NCBI GenBank assembly: GCA_914767715.1
Contig: OU612067.1
Span: forward strand, 12,963,001-13,027,000
Reading direction: 5' to 3'
Source: Membranipora membranacea
Taxonomy: Eukaryota; Bryozoa; Gymnolaemata; Cheilostomatida; Membraniporidae
Length of the DNA: 64,000 nt
Of the stretch, positions 13,701 through 27,082 are shown piece after piece. The position numbers and the translations under genes were made by a program. Each line of letters opens with the position of its first letter. The stretch's first letter is position 1. The notes beneath the pieces were generated by a model. That model saw only the letters and a list, made by a program, of their open reading frames with translations. It did no database searches and was not told the origin of the DNA.

Positions 13701-15047
13701 GACCAGTTCAAGCTCTTATTGGCCTTACTCAAAATCCAGAATATCGGAATCCTCGGATTAACTGGTGGGTAATAACGCTGACTTGAAATTTCGAAAATTA
13801 TACCAAGGGAGGGTATCACGCTTTTTTTTCGCTCAGATAAAAAAATAGATTTGCTTCCAACTCACCTCATAAGGAGGAGCAACTCCTGCTGATCTCAAAT
13901 CTGCAAACCGTTTGGCTCTGCTGCTTTTCATTCTCCGTCAGCGTTCGTTTTAATTAGGGTCACTTTTGTTAAAAAAAACATGCCAAACGGCAGCATTGAA
14001 AAATCAAATCTCTGTTCGATTCTTATCAAACTCCGACCAGTTCAAGCTCTTATTGGCCTTACTCGAAATCCAGAATATCGGAATCCTCGGATTAACTGGT
14101 GGGTAATAACGCTGACTTGAAATTTCGAAAAATATACCAAGGGAGGGTATCACGCTTTTTTTTCGCTCAGATCAAAAAATAGATTTGCTTCCAACTCACC
14201 TCATAAGGAGGAGCAACTCCTGCTGATCTCAAATCTGCAAACCGTTTGGCTCTGCTGCTTTTCATTCTCCGTCAGCGTTCGTTTTAATTAGGGTCACTTT
14301 TGCTAAAAAAAACATGCCAAACGGCAGCATTGAAAAATTAAATCTCTGTTCGATTGTTATCAAACTCCGACCAGTTCAAGCTCTTATTGGCCTTACTCAA
14401 AATCCAGAATATCGGAATCCTCGGATTATCTGGTCGGTAATAAAGCTGACTTGAAATTTCGAAAAATATACCAAGAGAGGGTATCACGCTTTTTTTCGCT
14501 CAGATCAAAAAATAGATTTGCTTCCAGCTCACCTCATAAGGAGGAGCAACTCCTGCTGATCTCAATTCTGCAAACTGTTTGGCTTTGCTGCTTTTCATTC
14601 TCCGTCAGCGTTCGTTTTAATTAGGGTCACTTTTGCTAAAAAAAAACATGCCAAACGGCAGCATTGAAAAATCAAATCTCTGTTCGATTCTTATCAAACT
14701 CCGACCAGTTCAAGCTCTTATTGGCCTTACTCAAAATCCAGAATATCGGAATCCTCGGATTAACTGGCGGGTAATAACGCTGACTTGAAATTTCGAAAAA
14801 TATACCAAGGGAGGGTATCACGTTTTTTTTTCGCTCAGATCAAAAAATAGATTTGCTTCCAACTCACCTCATAAGGAGGAGCAACTCCTGCTGATCTCAA
14901 ATCTGCAAACCATTTGGCTCTGCTGCTTTTCATTCTCCATCAGCGTTCGTTTTAATTAGGGTCACTTTTGCTAAAAAAAACATGCCAAACGGCAGCATTG
15001 AAAAATTAAATCTCTGTTCGATTCTTATCAAACTCCGACCAGTTCAA
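10702..15047 (+). repeat. 13-monomer HOR copy (4,346 bp)
   Basis: Order is a b c d e f g h i j k l/m n. Starts are at 10702, 11034, 11369, 11704, 12038, 12373, 12708, 13042, 13377, 13712, 14046, 14380 and 14714. The monomer at 14380 starts as l (AATAAAGC, AAGAGAGGG, T7) and ends as m (TTCTGCAAACTG), so one monomer was lost by exchange within l and m. From here on, type d has a plain T8 tract and TTCTTATCAAAC, and type g is present, unlike the left block. Confidence 0.9.
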
Positions 15048-17387
15048 GCTCTTATTGGCCTTACTCAAAATCCAGAATATCGGAATCCTCGGATTAACTG
15101 GTGGGTAATAACGCTGACTTGAAATTTCGAAAAATATACCAAGGGAGGGTATCACGCTTTTTTTTCGCTCAGATCAAAAAATAGATTTGCTTCCAACTCA
15201 CCTCATAAGGAGGAGCAACTCCTGCTGATCTCAAATCTGCAAACCGTTTGGCTCTGCTGCTTTTCATTCTCCGTCAGCGTTCGTTTTAATTAGGGTCACT
15301 TTTGCTAAAAAAAAACATGCCAAACGGCAGCATTGAATTAAATCTCTGTTCGATTCTTATCAAACTCCGACCAGATCAAGCTCTTATTGGCCTTACTCAA
15401 AATCCAGAATATCGGAATCCTCGGATTAACTGGTGGGTAATAACGCTGACTTGAAATTTCGAAAAATATACCAAGGGCGGGTATCACGCTTTTTTTTCGC
15501 TCAGATCAAAAAATAGATTTGCTTCCAACTCACCTCATAAGGAGGAGCAACTCCTGCTGATCTCAAATCTGCAAACCGTTTGGCTCTGCTGCTTTTCATT
15601 CTCCGTCAGCGTTCGATTTAATTAGGGTCACTTTTGCTAAAAAAAAACATGCCAAACGGCAGCATTGAAAAATTAAATCTCTGTTCGATTCTTATCAAAC
15701 TCCGACCAGTTCAAGCTCTTATTGGCCTTACTCAAAATCCAGAATATCGGAATCCTCGGATTAACTGGTGGGTAATAACGCTGACTTAAAATTTCAAAAA
15801 ATATACCAAGGGAGGGTATCACGCTTTTTTTTCGCTCAGATCAAAAAATAGATTTGCTTCCAACTCACCTCATAAGGAGGAGCAACTCCTGCTGATCTCA
15901 AATCTGCAAACCATTTGGCTCTGCTGCTTTTCATTCTCCGTCAGCGTTCGTTTTAATAAGGGTCACTTTTGCTAAAAAAAAACATGCCAAACGGCAGCAT
16001 TGAAAAATTAAATCTCTGTTCGATTCTTATCAAACTCCGACCAGTTCAAGCTCTTATTGGCCTTACTCAAAATCCAGAATATCGGAATCCTCGGATTAAC
16101 TGGTGGGTAATAACGCTGACTTGAAATTTCGAAAAATATACCAAGGGAGGGTATCACGCTTTTTTTTCGCTCAGATCAAAAAATAGATTTGCTTCCAACT
16201 CACCTCATAAGGAGGAGCAACTCCTGCTGATCTCAAATCTGCAAACCGTTTGGCTCTGCTGCTTTTCATTCTCCGTCAGCGTTCGTTTTATTTAGGGACA
16301 CTTTTGCTAAAAAAAACATGCCAAACGGCAGCATTGAAAAATTAAATCTCTGTTCGATTCTTATCAAACTCCGACCAGTTCAAGCTCTTATTGGCCTTAC
16401 TCAAAATCCAGAATATCGGAATCCTCGGATTAACTGGTGGGTAATAACGCTGACTTGAAATTTCGAAAAATATACCAAGGGAGGGTATCACGCTTTTTTT
16501 TCGCTCAGATCAAAAAATAGATTTGCTTTCAACTCACCTCATAAGGAGGAGCAACTCCTGCTGATCTCAAATCTGCAAACCGTTTGGCTCTGCTGCTTTT
16601 CATTCTCCGTCAGCGTTCGTTTTAATTAGGGTCAATTTTGCTAAAAAAAAACATGCCAAACGGCAGCATTGAAAAATTAAATCTCTGTTCGATTCTTATC
16701 AAACTCCGACCAGTTCAAGCTCTTATTGGCCTTACTCAAAATCCAGAATATCGGAATCCTCGGATTAACTGGTGGGTAACAAAGCTGACTTGAAATTTCG
16801 AAAAATATACCAAGGGAGGGTATCACGCTTTTTTTTCACTCAGGTCAAAAAATAGATTTGCTTCCAACTCACCTCATAAGAAGGAGCAACTCCTGCTGAT
16901 CTCAAATCTGGAAACCGTTTGGCTCTGCTGCTTTTCATTCTCCGTCAGCGTTCGTTTTAATAAGGGTCACTTTTGCTAAAAAAAAACATGCCAAACGGCA
17001 GCATTGAAAAATCAAATCTCTGTTCGATTCTTATCAAACTCCGACCAGTTCAAGCTCTTATTGGCCTTACTCAAAATCCAGAATATCGGAATCCTCGGAT
17101 TAACTGGTGGGTAATAACGCTGACTTGAAATTTCGAAAAATATACCAAGGGAGGGTATCACGCTTTTTTTTCGCTCAGATCAAAAAATAGATTTGCTTCT
17201 AACTCACCTCATAAGGAGGAGCAACTCCTGCTGATCTCAAATCTGCAAACCGTTTGGCTCTGCTGCTTTTCATTCTCCGTCAGCGTTCGTTTTAATTAGG
17301 GTCACTTTTGCTAAAAAAAACATGCCAAACGGCAGCATTGAAAAATCAAATCTCTGTTCGATTCTTATCAAACTCCGACCAGTTCAA
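15048..17387 (+). repeat. 7-monomer HOR copy (2,340 bp)
   Basis: Order is a b c d e f g, with starts at 15048, 15380, 15715, 16050, 16384, 16719 and 17054. A new marker, CCAGATCAAGC in place of CCAGTTCAAGC at the end of type a (near 15375), is shared with the a-type ends near 17715, 20390 and 22730 but not with 27083-27414. That links these copies as recent relatives. Confidence 0.9.
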
Positions 17388-20062
17388 GCTCTTATTGGCC
17401 TTACTCAAAATCCAGAATATCGGAATCCTCAGATTAACTGGTGGGTAATGACGCTGACTTGAAATTTCGAAAAATATACCAAGGGAGGGTATCACGCTTT
17501 TTTTTCGCTCAGATCAAAAAATAGATTTGCTTCCAACTCACCTCATAAGGAGGAGCAACTCCTGCTGATCTCAAATCTGCAAACCATTTGGCTCTGCTGC
17601 TTTTCATTCTCCGTCAGCGTTCGTTTTAATTAGGGTCACTTTTGCTAAAAAAAAACATGCCAAACGGCAGCATTGAATTAAATCTCTGTTCGATTCTTAT
17701 CAAACTCCGACCAGATCAAGCTCTTATTGGCCTTACTCAAAATCCAGAATATCGGAATCCTCGGATTAACTGGTGGGTAATAACGCTGACTTGAAATTTC
17801 GAAAAATATACCAAGGGCGGGTATCACGCTTTTTTTTCGCTCAGATCAAAAAATAGATTTGCTTCCAACTCACCTCATAAGGAGGAGCAACTCCTGCTGA
17901 TCTCAAATCTGCAAACCGTTTGGCTCTGCTGCTTTTCATTCTCCGTCAGCGTTCGATTTAATTAGGGTCACTTTTGCTAAAAAAAAACATGCCAAACGGC
18001 AGCATTGAAAAATTAAATCTCTGTTCGATTCTTATCAAACTCCGACCAGTTCAAGCTCTTATTGGCCTTACTCAAAATCCAGAATATCGGAATCCTCGGA
18101 TTAACTGGTGGGTAATAACGCTGACTTAAAATTTCAAAAAATATACCAAGGGAGGGTATCACGCTTTTTTTTCGCTCAGATCAAAAAATAGATTTGCTTC
18201 CAACTCACCTCATAAGGAGGAGCAACTCCTGCTGATCTCAAATCTGCAAACCATTTGGCTCTGCTGCTTTTCATTCTCCGTCAGCGTTCGTTTTAATAAG
18301 GGTCACTTTTGCTAAAAAAAAACATGCCAAACGGCAGCATTGAAAAATTAAATCTCTGTTCGATTCTTATCAAACTCCGACCAGTTCAAGCTCTTATTGG
18401 CCTTACTCAAAATCCAGAATATCGGAATCCTCGGATTAACTGGTGGGTAATAACGCTGACTTGAAATTTCGAAAAATATACCAAGGGAGGGTATCACGCT
18501 TTTTTTTCGCTCAGATCAAAAAATAGATTTGCTTCCAACTCACCTCAGAAGGAGGAGCAACTCCTGCTGATCTCAAATCTGCAAACCGTTTGGCTCTGCT
18601 GCTTTTCATTCTCCGTCAGCGTTCGTTTTATTTAGGGACACTTTTGCTAAAAAAAACATGCCAAACGGCAGCATTGAAAAATTAAATCTCTGTTCGATTC
18701 TTATCAAACTCCGACCAGTTCAAGCTCTTATTGGCCTTACTCAAAATCCAGAATATCGGAATCCTCGGATTAACTGGTGGGTAATAACGCTGACTTGAAA
18801 TTTCGAAAAATATACCAAGGGAGGGTATCACGCTTTTTTTTCGCTCAGATCAAAAAATAGATTTGCTTTCAACTCACCTCATAAGGAGGAGCAACTCCTG
18901 CTGATCTCAAATCTGCAAACCGTTTGGCTCTGCTGCTTTTCATTCTCCGTCAGCGTTCGTTTTAATTAGGGTCACTTTTGCTAAAAAAAAACATGCCAAA
19001 CGGCAGCATTGAAAAATTAAATCTCTGTTCGATTCTTATCAAACTCCGACCAGTTCAAGCTCTTATTGGCCTTACTCAAAATCCAGAATATCGGAATCCT
19101 CGGATTAACTGGTGGGTAACAAAGCTGACTTGAAATTTCGAAAAATATACCAAGGGAGGGTATCACGCTTTTTTTTCACTCAGGTCAAAAAATAGATTTG
19201 CTTCCAACTCACCTCATAAGAAGGAGCAACTCCTGCTGATCTCAAATCTGGAAACCGTTTGGCTCTGCTGCTTTTCATTCTCCGTCAGCGTTCGTTTTAA
19301 TAAGGGTCACTTTTGCTAAAAAAAAACATGCCAAACGGCAGCATTGAAAAATCAAATCTCTGTTCGATTCTTATCAAACTCCGACCAGTTCAAGCTCTTA
19401 TTGGCCTTACTCAAAATCCAGAATATCGGAATCCTCGGATTAACTGGTGGGTAATGACGCTGACTTGAAATTTCGAAAAATATACCAAGGGAGGGTATCA
19501 CGCTTTTTTTTCGCTCAGATCAAAAAATAGATTTGCTTCTAACTCACCTCATAAGGAGGAGCAACTCCTGCTGATCTCAAATCTGCAAACCGTTTGGCTC
19601 TGCTGCTTTTCATTCTCCGTCAGCGTTCGTTTTAATTAGGGTCACTTTTGCTAAAAAAAAACATGCCAAACGGCAGCATTGAAAAATCAAATCTCTGTTC
19701 GATTCTTATCAAACTCCGACCAGTTCAAGCTCTTATTGGCCTTACTCAAAATCCAGAATATCGGAATCCTCGGATTAACTGGCGGGTAATAACGCTGACT
19801 TGAAATTTCGAAAAATATACCAAGGGAGGGTATCACGTTTTTTTTTCGCTCAGATCAAAAAATAGATTTGCTTCCAACTCACCTCATAAGGAGGAGCAAC
19901 TCCTGCTGATCTCAAATCTGCAAACCATTTGGCTCTGCTGCTTTTCATTCTCCATCAGCGTTCGTTTTAATTAGGGTCACTTTTGCTAAAAAAAACATGC
20001 CAAACGGCAGCATTGAAAAATTAAATCTCTGTTCGATTCTTATCAAACTCCGACCAGTTCAA
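17388..20062 (+). repeat. 8-monomer HOR copy (2,675 bp) starting with a hybrid
   Basis: Starts are at 17388, 17720, 18055, 18390, 18724, 19059, 19394 and 19729. The first monomer begins as type h (CTCAGATTAACTGG, GGTAATGACG) and ends as type a (3-nt deletion, CCAGATCAAGC). The last is type n and follows type g directly. Two separate exchanges therefore removed the h-to-n part of the 14-mer. Confidence 0.88.
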
Positions 20063-22402
20063 GCTCTTATTGGCCTTACTCAAAATCCAGAATATCGGAA
20101 TCCTCGGATTAACTGGTGGGTAATAACGCTGACTTGAAATTTCGAAAAATATACCAAGGGAGGGTATCACGCTTTTTTTTCGCTCAGATCAAAAAATAGA
20201 TTTGCTTCCAACTCACCTCATAAGGAGGAGCAACTCCTGCTGATCTCAAATCTGCAAACCGTTTGGCTCTGCTGCTTTTCATTCTCCGTCAGCGTTCGTT
20301 TTAATTAGGGTCACTTTTGCTAAAAAAAAACATGCCAAACGGCAGCATTGAATTAAATCTCTGTTCGATTCTTATCAAACTCCGACCAGATCAAGCTCTT
20401 ATTGGCCTTACTCAAAATCCAGAATATCGGAATCCTCGGATTAACTGGTGGGTAATAACGCTGACTTGAAATTTCGAAAAATATACCAAGGGCGGGTATC
20501 ACGCTTTTTTTTCGCTCAGATCAAAAAATAGATTTGCTTCCAACTCACCTCATAAGGAGGAGCAACTCCTGCTGATCTCAAATCTGCAAACCGTTTGGCT
20601 CTGCTGCTTTTCATTCTCCGTCAGCGTTCGATTTAATTAGGGTCACTTTTGCTAAAAAAAAACATGCCAAACGGCAGCATTGAAAAATTAAATCTCTGTT
20701 CGATTCTTATCAAACTCCGACCAGTTCAAGCTCTTATTGGCCTTACTCAAAATCCAGAATATCGGAATCCTCGGATTAACTGGTGGGTAATAACGCTGAC
20801 TTAAAATTTCAAAAAATATACCAAGGGAGGGTATCACGCTTTTTTTTCGCTCAGATCAAAAAAGAGATTTGCTTCCAACTCACCTCATAAGGAGGAGCAA
20901 CTCCTGCTGATCTCAAATCTGCAAACCATTTGGCTCTGCTGCTTTTCATTCTCCGTCAGCGTTCGTTTTAATAAGGGTCACTTTTGCTAAAAAAAAACAT
21001 GCCAAACGGCAGCATTGAAAAATTAAATCTCTGTTCGATTCTTATCAAACTCCGACCAGTTCAAGCTCTTATTGGCCTTACTCAAAATCCAGAATATCGG
21101 AATCCTCGGATTAACTGGTGGGTAATAACGCTGACTTGAAATTTCGAAAAATATACCAAGGGAGGGTATCACGCTTTTTTTTCGCTCAGATCAAAAAATA
21201 GATTTGCTTCCAACTCACCTCATAAGGAGGAGCAACTCCTGCTGATCTCAAATCTGCAAACCGTTTGGCTCTGCTGCTTTTCATTCTCCGTCAGCGTTCG
21301 TTTTATTTAGGGACACTTTTGCTAAAAAAAACATGCCAAACGGCAGCATTGAAAAATTAAATCTCTGTTCGATTCTTATCAAACTCCGACCAGTTCAAGC
21401 TCTTATTGGCCTTACTCAAAATCCAGAATATCGGAATCCTCGGATTAACTGGTGGGTAATAACGCTGACTTGAAATTTCGAAAAATATACCAAGGGAGGG
21501 TATCACGCTTTTTTTTCGCTCAGATCAAAAAATAGATTTGCTTTCAACTCACCTCATAAGGAGGAGCAACTCCTGCTGATCTCAAATCTGCAAACCGTTT
21601 GGCTCTGCTGCTTTTCATTCTCCGTCAGCGTTCGTTTTAATTAGGGTCACTTTTGCTAAAAAAAAACATGCCAAACGGCAGCATTGAAAAATTAAATCTC
21701 TGTTCGATTCTTATCAAACTCCGACCAGTTCAAGCTCTTATTGGCCTTACTCAAAATCCAGAATATCGGAATCCTCGGATTAACTGGTGGGTAACAAAGC
21801 TGACTTGAAATTTCGAAAAATATACCAAGGGAGGGTATCACGCTTTTTTTTCACTCAGGTCAAAAAATAGATTTGCTTCCAACTCACCTCATAAGAAGGA
21901 GCAACTCCTGCTGATCTCAAATCTGGAAACCGTTTGGCTCTGCTGCTTTTCATTCTCCGTCAGCGTTCGTTTTAATAAGGGTCACTTTTGCTAAAAAAAA
22001 ACATGCCAAACGGCAGCATTGAAAAATCAAATCTCTGTTCGATTCTTATCAAACTCCGACCAGTTCAAGCTCTTATTGGCCTTACTCAAAATCCAGAATA
22101 TCGGAATCCTCGGATTAACTGGTGGGTAATAACGCTGACTTGAAATTTCGAAAAATATACCAAGGGAGGGTATCACGCTTTTTTTTCGCTCAGATCAAAA
22201 AATAGATTTGCTTCTAACTCACCTCATAAGGAGGAGCAACTCCTGCTGATCTCAAATCTGCAAACCGTTTGGCTCTGCTGCTTTTCATTCTCCGTCAGCG
22301 TTCGTTTTAATTAGGGTCACTTTTGCTAAAAAAAACATGCCAAACGGCAGCATTGAAAAATCAAATCTCTGTTCGATTCTTATCAAACTCCGACCAGTTC
22401 AA
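20063..22402 (+). repeat. 7-monomer HOR copy (2,340 bp)
   Basis: Order is a b c d e f g, with starts at 20063, 20395, 20730, 21065, 21399, 21734 and 22069. It is almost base-for-base the copy at 15048-17387. The differences I noted are isolated, such as AAAAAAGAGATTT near 20870. This is a sign of very recent amplification. Confidence 0.9.
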
Positions 22403-25400
22403 GCTCTTATTGGCCTTACTCAAAATCCAGAATATCGGAATCCTCAGATTAACTGGTGGGTAATGACGCTGACTTGAAATTTCGAAAAATATACCAAGGG
22501 AGGGTATCACGCTTTTTTTTCGCTCAGATCAAAAAATAGATTTGCTTCCAACTCACCTCATAAGGAGGAGCAACTCCTGCTGATCTCAAATCTGCAAACC
22601 ATTTGGCTCTGCTGCTTTTCATTCTCCGTCAGCGTTCGTTTTAATTAGGGTCACTTTTGCTAAAAAAAAACATGCCAAACGGCAGCATTGAATTAAATCT
22701 CTGTTCGATTCTTATCAAACTCCGACCAGATCAAGCTCTTATTGGCCTTACTCAAAATCCAGAATATCGGAATCCTCGGATTAACTGGTGGGTAATAACG
22801 CTGACTTGAAATTTCGAAAAATATACCAAGGGCGGGTATCACGCTTTTTTTTCGCTCAGATCAAAAAATAGATTTGCTTCCAACTCACCTCATAAGGAGG
22901 AGCAACTCCTGCTGATCTCAAATCTGCAAACCGTTTGGCTCTGCTGCTTTTCATTCTCCGTCAGCGTTCGATTTAATTAGGGTCACTTTTGCTAAAAAAA
23001 AACATGCCAAACGGCAGCATTGAAAAATTAAATCTCTGTTCGATTCTTATCAAACTCCGACCAGTTCAAGCTCTTATTGGCCTTACTCAAAATCCAGAAT
23101 ATCGGAATCCTCGGATTAACTGGTGGGTAATAACGCTGACTTAAAATTTCAAAAAATATACCAAGGGAGGGTATCACGCTTTTTTTTCGCTCAGATCAAA
23201 AAATAGATTTGCTTCCAACTCACCTCATAAGGAGGAGCAACTCCTGCTGATCTCAAATCTGCAAACCATTTGGCTCTGCTGCTGTTCATTCTCCGTCAGC
23301 GTTCGTTTTAATAAGGGTCACTTTTGCTAAAAAAAAACATGCCAAACGGCAGCATTGAAAAATTAAATCTCTGTTCGATTCTTATCAAACTCCGACCAGT
23401 TCAAGCTCTTATTGGCCTTACTCAAAATCCAGAATATCGGAATCCTCGGATTAACTGGTGGGTAATAACGCTGACTTGAAATTTCGAAAAATATACCAAG
23501 GGAGGGTATCACGCTTTTTTTTCGCTCAGATCAAAAAATAGATTTGCTTCCAACTCACCTCATAAGGAGGAGCAACTCCTGCTGATCTCAAATCTGCAAA
23601 CCGTTTGGCTCTGCTGCTTTTCATTCTCCGTCAGCGTTCGTTTTATTTAGGGACACTTTTGCTAAAAAAAACATGCCAAACGGCAGCATTGAAAAATTAA
23701 ATCTCTGTTCGATTCTTATCAAACTCCGACCAGTTCAAGCTCTTATTGGCCTTACTCAAAATCCAGAATATCGGAATCCTCGGATTAACTGGTGGGTAAT
23801 AACGCTGACTTGAAATTTCGAAAAATATACCAAGGGAGGGTATCACGCTTTTTTTTCGCTCAGATCAAAAAATAGATTTGCTTTCAACTCACCTCATAAG
23901 GAGGAGCAACTCCTGCTGATCTCAAATCTGCAAACCGTTTGGCTCTGCTGCTTTTCATTCTCCGTCAGCGTTCGTTTTAATTAGGGTCACTTTTGCTAAA
24001 AAAAAACATGCCAAACGGCAGCATTGAAAAATTAAATCTCTGTTCGATTCTTATCAAACTCCGACCAGTTCAAGCTCTTATTGGCCTTACTCAAAATCCA
24101 GAATATCGGAATCCTCGGATTAACTGGTGGGTAACAAAGCTGACTTGAAATTTCGAAAAATATACCAAGGGAGGGTATCACGCTTTTTTTTCACTCAGGT
24201 CAAAAAATAGATTTGCTTCCAACTCACCTCATAAGAAGGAGCAACTCCTGCTGATCTCAAATCTGGAAACCGTTTGGCTCTGCTGCTTTTCATTCTCCGT
24301 CAGCGTTCGTTTTAATAAGGGTCACTTTTGCTAAAAAAAAACATGCCAAACGGCAGCATTGAAAAATCAAATCTCTGTTCGATTCTTATCAAACTCCGAC
24401 CAGTTCAAGCTCTTATTGGCCTTACTCAAAATCCAGAATATCGGAATCCTCGGATTAACTGGTGGGTAATGACGCTGACTTGAAATTTCGAAAAATATAC
24501 CAAGGGAGGGTATCACGCTTTTTTTTCGCTCAGATCAAAAAATAGATTTGCTTCTAACTCACCTCATAAGGAGGAGCAACTCCTGCTGATCTCAAATCTG
24601 CAAACCGTTTGGCTCTGCTGCTTTTCATTCTCCGTCAGCGTTCGTTTTAATTAGGGTCACTTTTGCTAAAAAAAACATGCCAAACGGCAGCATTGAAAAA
24701 TCAAATCTCTGTTCGATTCTTATCAAACTCCGACCAGTTCAAGCTCTTATTGGCCTTACTCAAAATCCAGAATATCGGAATCCTCAGATTAACTGGTGGG
24801 TAATGACGCTGACTTGAAATTTCGAAAAATATACCAAGGGAGGGTATCACGCTTTTTTTTCGCTCAGATCAAAAAATAGATTTGCTTCCAACTCACCTCA
24901 TAAGGAGGAGGAACTCCTGCTGATCTCAAATCTGCAAACCGTTTGGCTCTGCTGCTTTTCATTCTCCGTCAGCGTTCGTTTTAATTAGGGTCACATTTGC
25001 TAAAAAAAAACATGCCAAACGGCAGCATTGAAAAATTAAATCTCTGTTCGATTCTTATCAAACTCCGACCAGTTCAAGCTCTTATTGGCCTTACTCAAAA
25101 TCCAGAATATCGGAATCCTCGGATTAACTGGTGGGTAATAACGCTGACTTGAAATTTCGAAAATTATACCAAGGGAGGGTATCACGCTTTTTTTTCGCTC
25201 AGATCAAAAAATAGATTTGCTTCCAACTCACTTCATAAGGAGGAGCAACTCCTGCTGATCTCAAATCTGCAAACCGCTTGGCTCTGCTGCTTTTCATTCT
25301 CCGTCAGCGTTCGTTTTAATTAGGGTCACTTTTGCTAAAAAAAAACATGCCAAACGGCAGCATTGAAAAATCAAATCTCTGTTCGATTCTTATCAAACTC

Positions 25401-27082
25401 CGACCAGTTCAAGCTCTTATTGGCCTTACTCAAAATCCAGAATATCGGAATCCTCGGATTAACTGGTGGGTAATAACGCTGACTTGAAATTTCGAAAATT
25501 ATACCAAGGGAGGGTATCACGCTTTTTTTTCGCTCAGATAAAAAAATAGATTTGCTTCCAACTCACCTCATAAGGAGGAGCAACTCCTGCTGATCTCAAA
25601 TCTGCAAACCGTTTGGCTCTGCTGCTTTTCATTCTCCGTCAGCGTTCGTTTTAATTAGGGTCACTTTTGCTAAAAAAAACATGCCAAACGGCAGCATTGA
25701 AAAATCAAATCTCTGTTCGATTCTTATCAAACTCCGACCAGTTCAAGCTCTTATTGGCCTTACTCGAAATCCAGAATATCGGAATCCTCGGATTAACTGG
25801 TGGGTAATAACGCTGACTTGAAATTTCGAAAAATATACCAAGGGAGGGTATCACGCTTTTTTTTCGCTCAGATCAAAAAATAGATTTGCTTCCAACTCAC
25901 CTCATAAGGAGGAGCAACTCCTGCTGATCTCAAATCTGCAAACCGTTTGGCTCTGCTGCTTTTCATTCTCCGTCAGCGTTCGTTTTAATTAGGGTCACTT
26001 TTGCTAAAAAAAACATGCCAAACGGCAGCATTGAAAAATTAAATCTCTGTTCGATTGTTATCAAACTCCGACCAGTTCAAGCTCTTATTGGCCTTACTCA
26101 AAATCCAGAATATCGGAATCCTCGGATTAACTGGTGGGTAATAAAGCTGACTTGAAATTTCGAAAAATATACCAAGAGAGGGTATCACGCTTTTTTTCGC
26201 TCAGATCAAAAAATAGATTTGCTTCCAGCTCACCTCATAAGGAGGAGCAACTCTTGCTGATCTCAAATCTGCAAACCGTTTGGCTCTGCTGCTTTTCATT
26301 CTCCGTCAGCGTTCGTTTTAATTAGGGTCACTTTTGCTAAAAAAAAACATGCCAAACGGCAGCATTGAAAAATCAAATCTCTGTTCGATTCTTATCAAAC
26401 TCCGACCAGTTCAAGCTCTTATTGGCCTTACTCAAAATCCAGAATATCGGAATCCTCGGATTAACTGGTGGGTAATAACGCTGACTTGAAATTTCGAAAA
26501 TTATACCAAGGGAGGGTATCACGCTTTTTTTTCGCTCAGATAAAAAAATAGATTTGCTTCAACTCACCTCATAAGGAGGAGCAACTCCTGCTGATCTCAA
26601 TTCTGCAAACTGTTTGGCTCTGCTGCTTTTCATTCTCCGTCAGCGTTCGTTTTAATTAGGGTCACTTTTGCTAAAAAAAAACATGCCAAACGGCAGCATT
26701 GAAAAATCAAATCTCTGTTCGATTCTTATCAAACTCCGACCAGTTCAAGCTCTTATTGGCCTTACTCAAAATCCAGAATATCGGAATCCTCGGATTAACT
26801 GGCGGGTAATAACGCTGACTTGAAATTTCGAAAAATATACCAAGGGAGGGTATCACGTTTTTTTTTCGCTCAGATCAAAAAATAGATTTGCTTCCAACTC
26901 ACCTCATAAGGAGGAGCAACTCCTGCTGATCTCAAATCTGCAAACCATTTGGCTCTGCTGCTTTTCATTCTCCATCAGCGTTCGTTTTAATTAGGGTCAC
27001 TTTTGCTAAAAAAAACATGCCAAACGGCAGCATTGAAAAATTAAATCTCTGTTCGATTCTTATCAAACTCCGACCAGTTCAA
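22403..27082 (+). repeat. 14-monomer HOR copy (4,680 bp), the most complete
   Basis: Starts are at 22403 (h/a hybrid), 22735, 23070, 23405, 23739, 24074, 24409, 24743, 25078, 25413, 25747, 26081, 26415 and 26749. After the hybrid the order is b c d e f g h i j k l m n without a gap. It therefore gives the parental order from which the shorter passes can be derived by deletion. The l copy at 26081 ends with CTCTTGCTG, like the monomer at 9699, while the counterpart at 14380 is an l/m hybrid. Confidence 0.9.
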
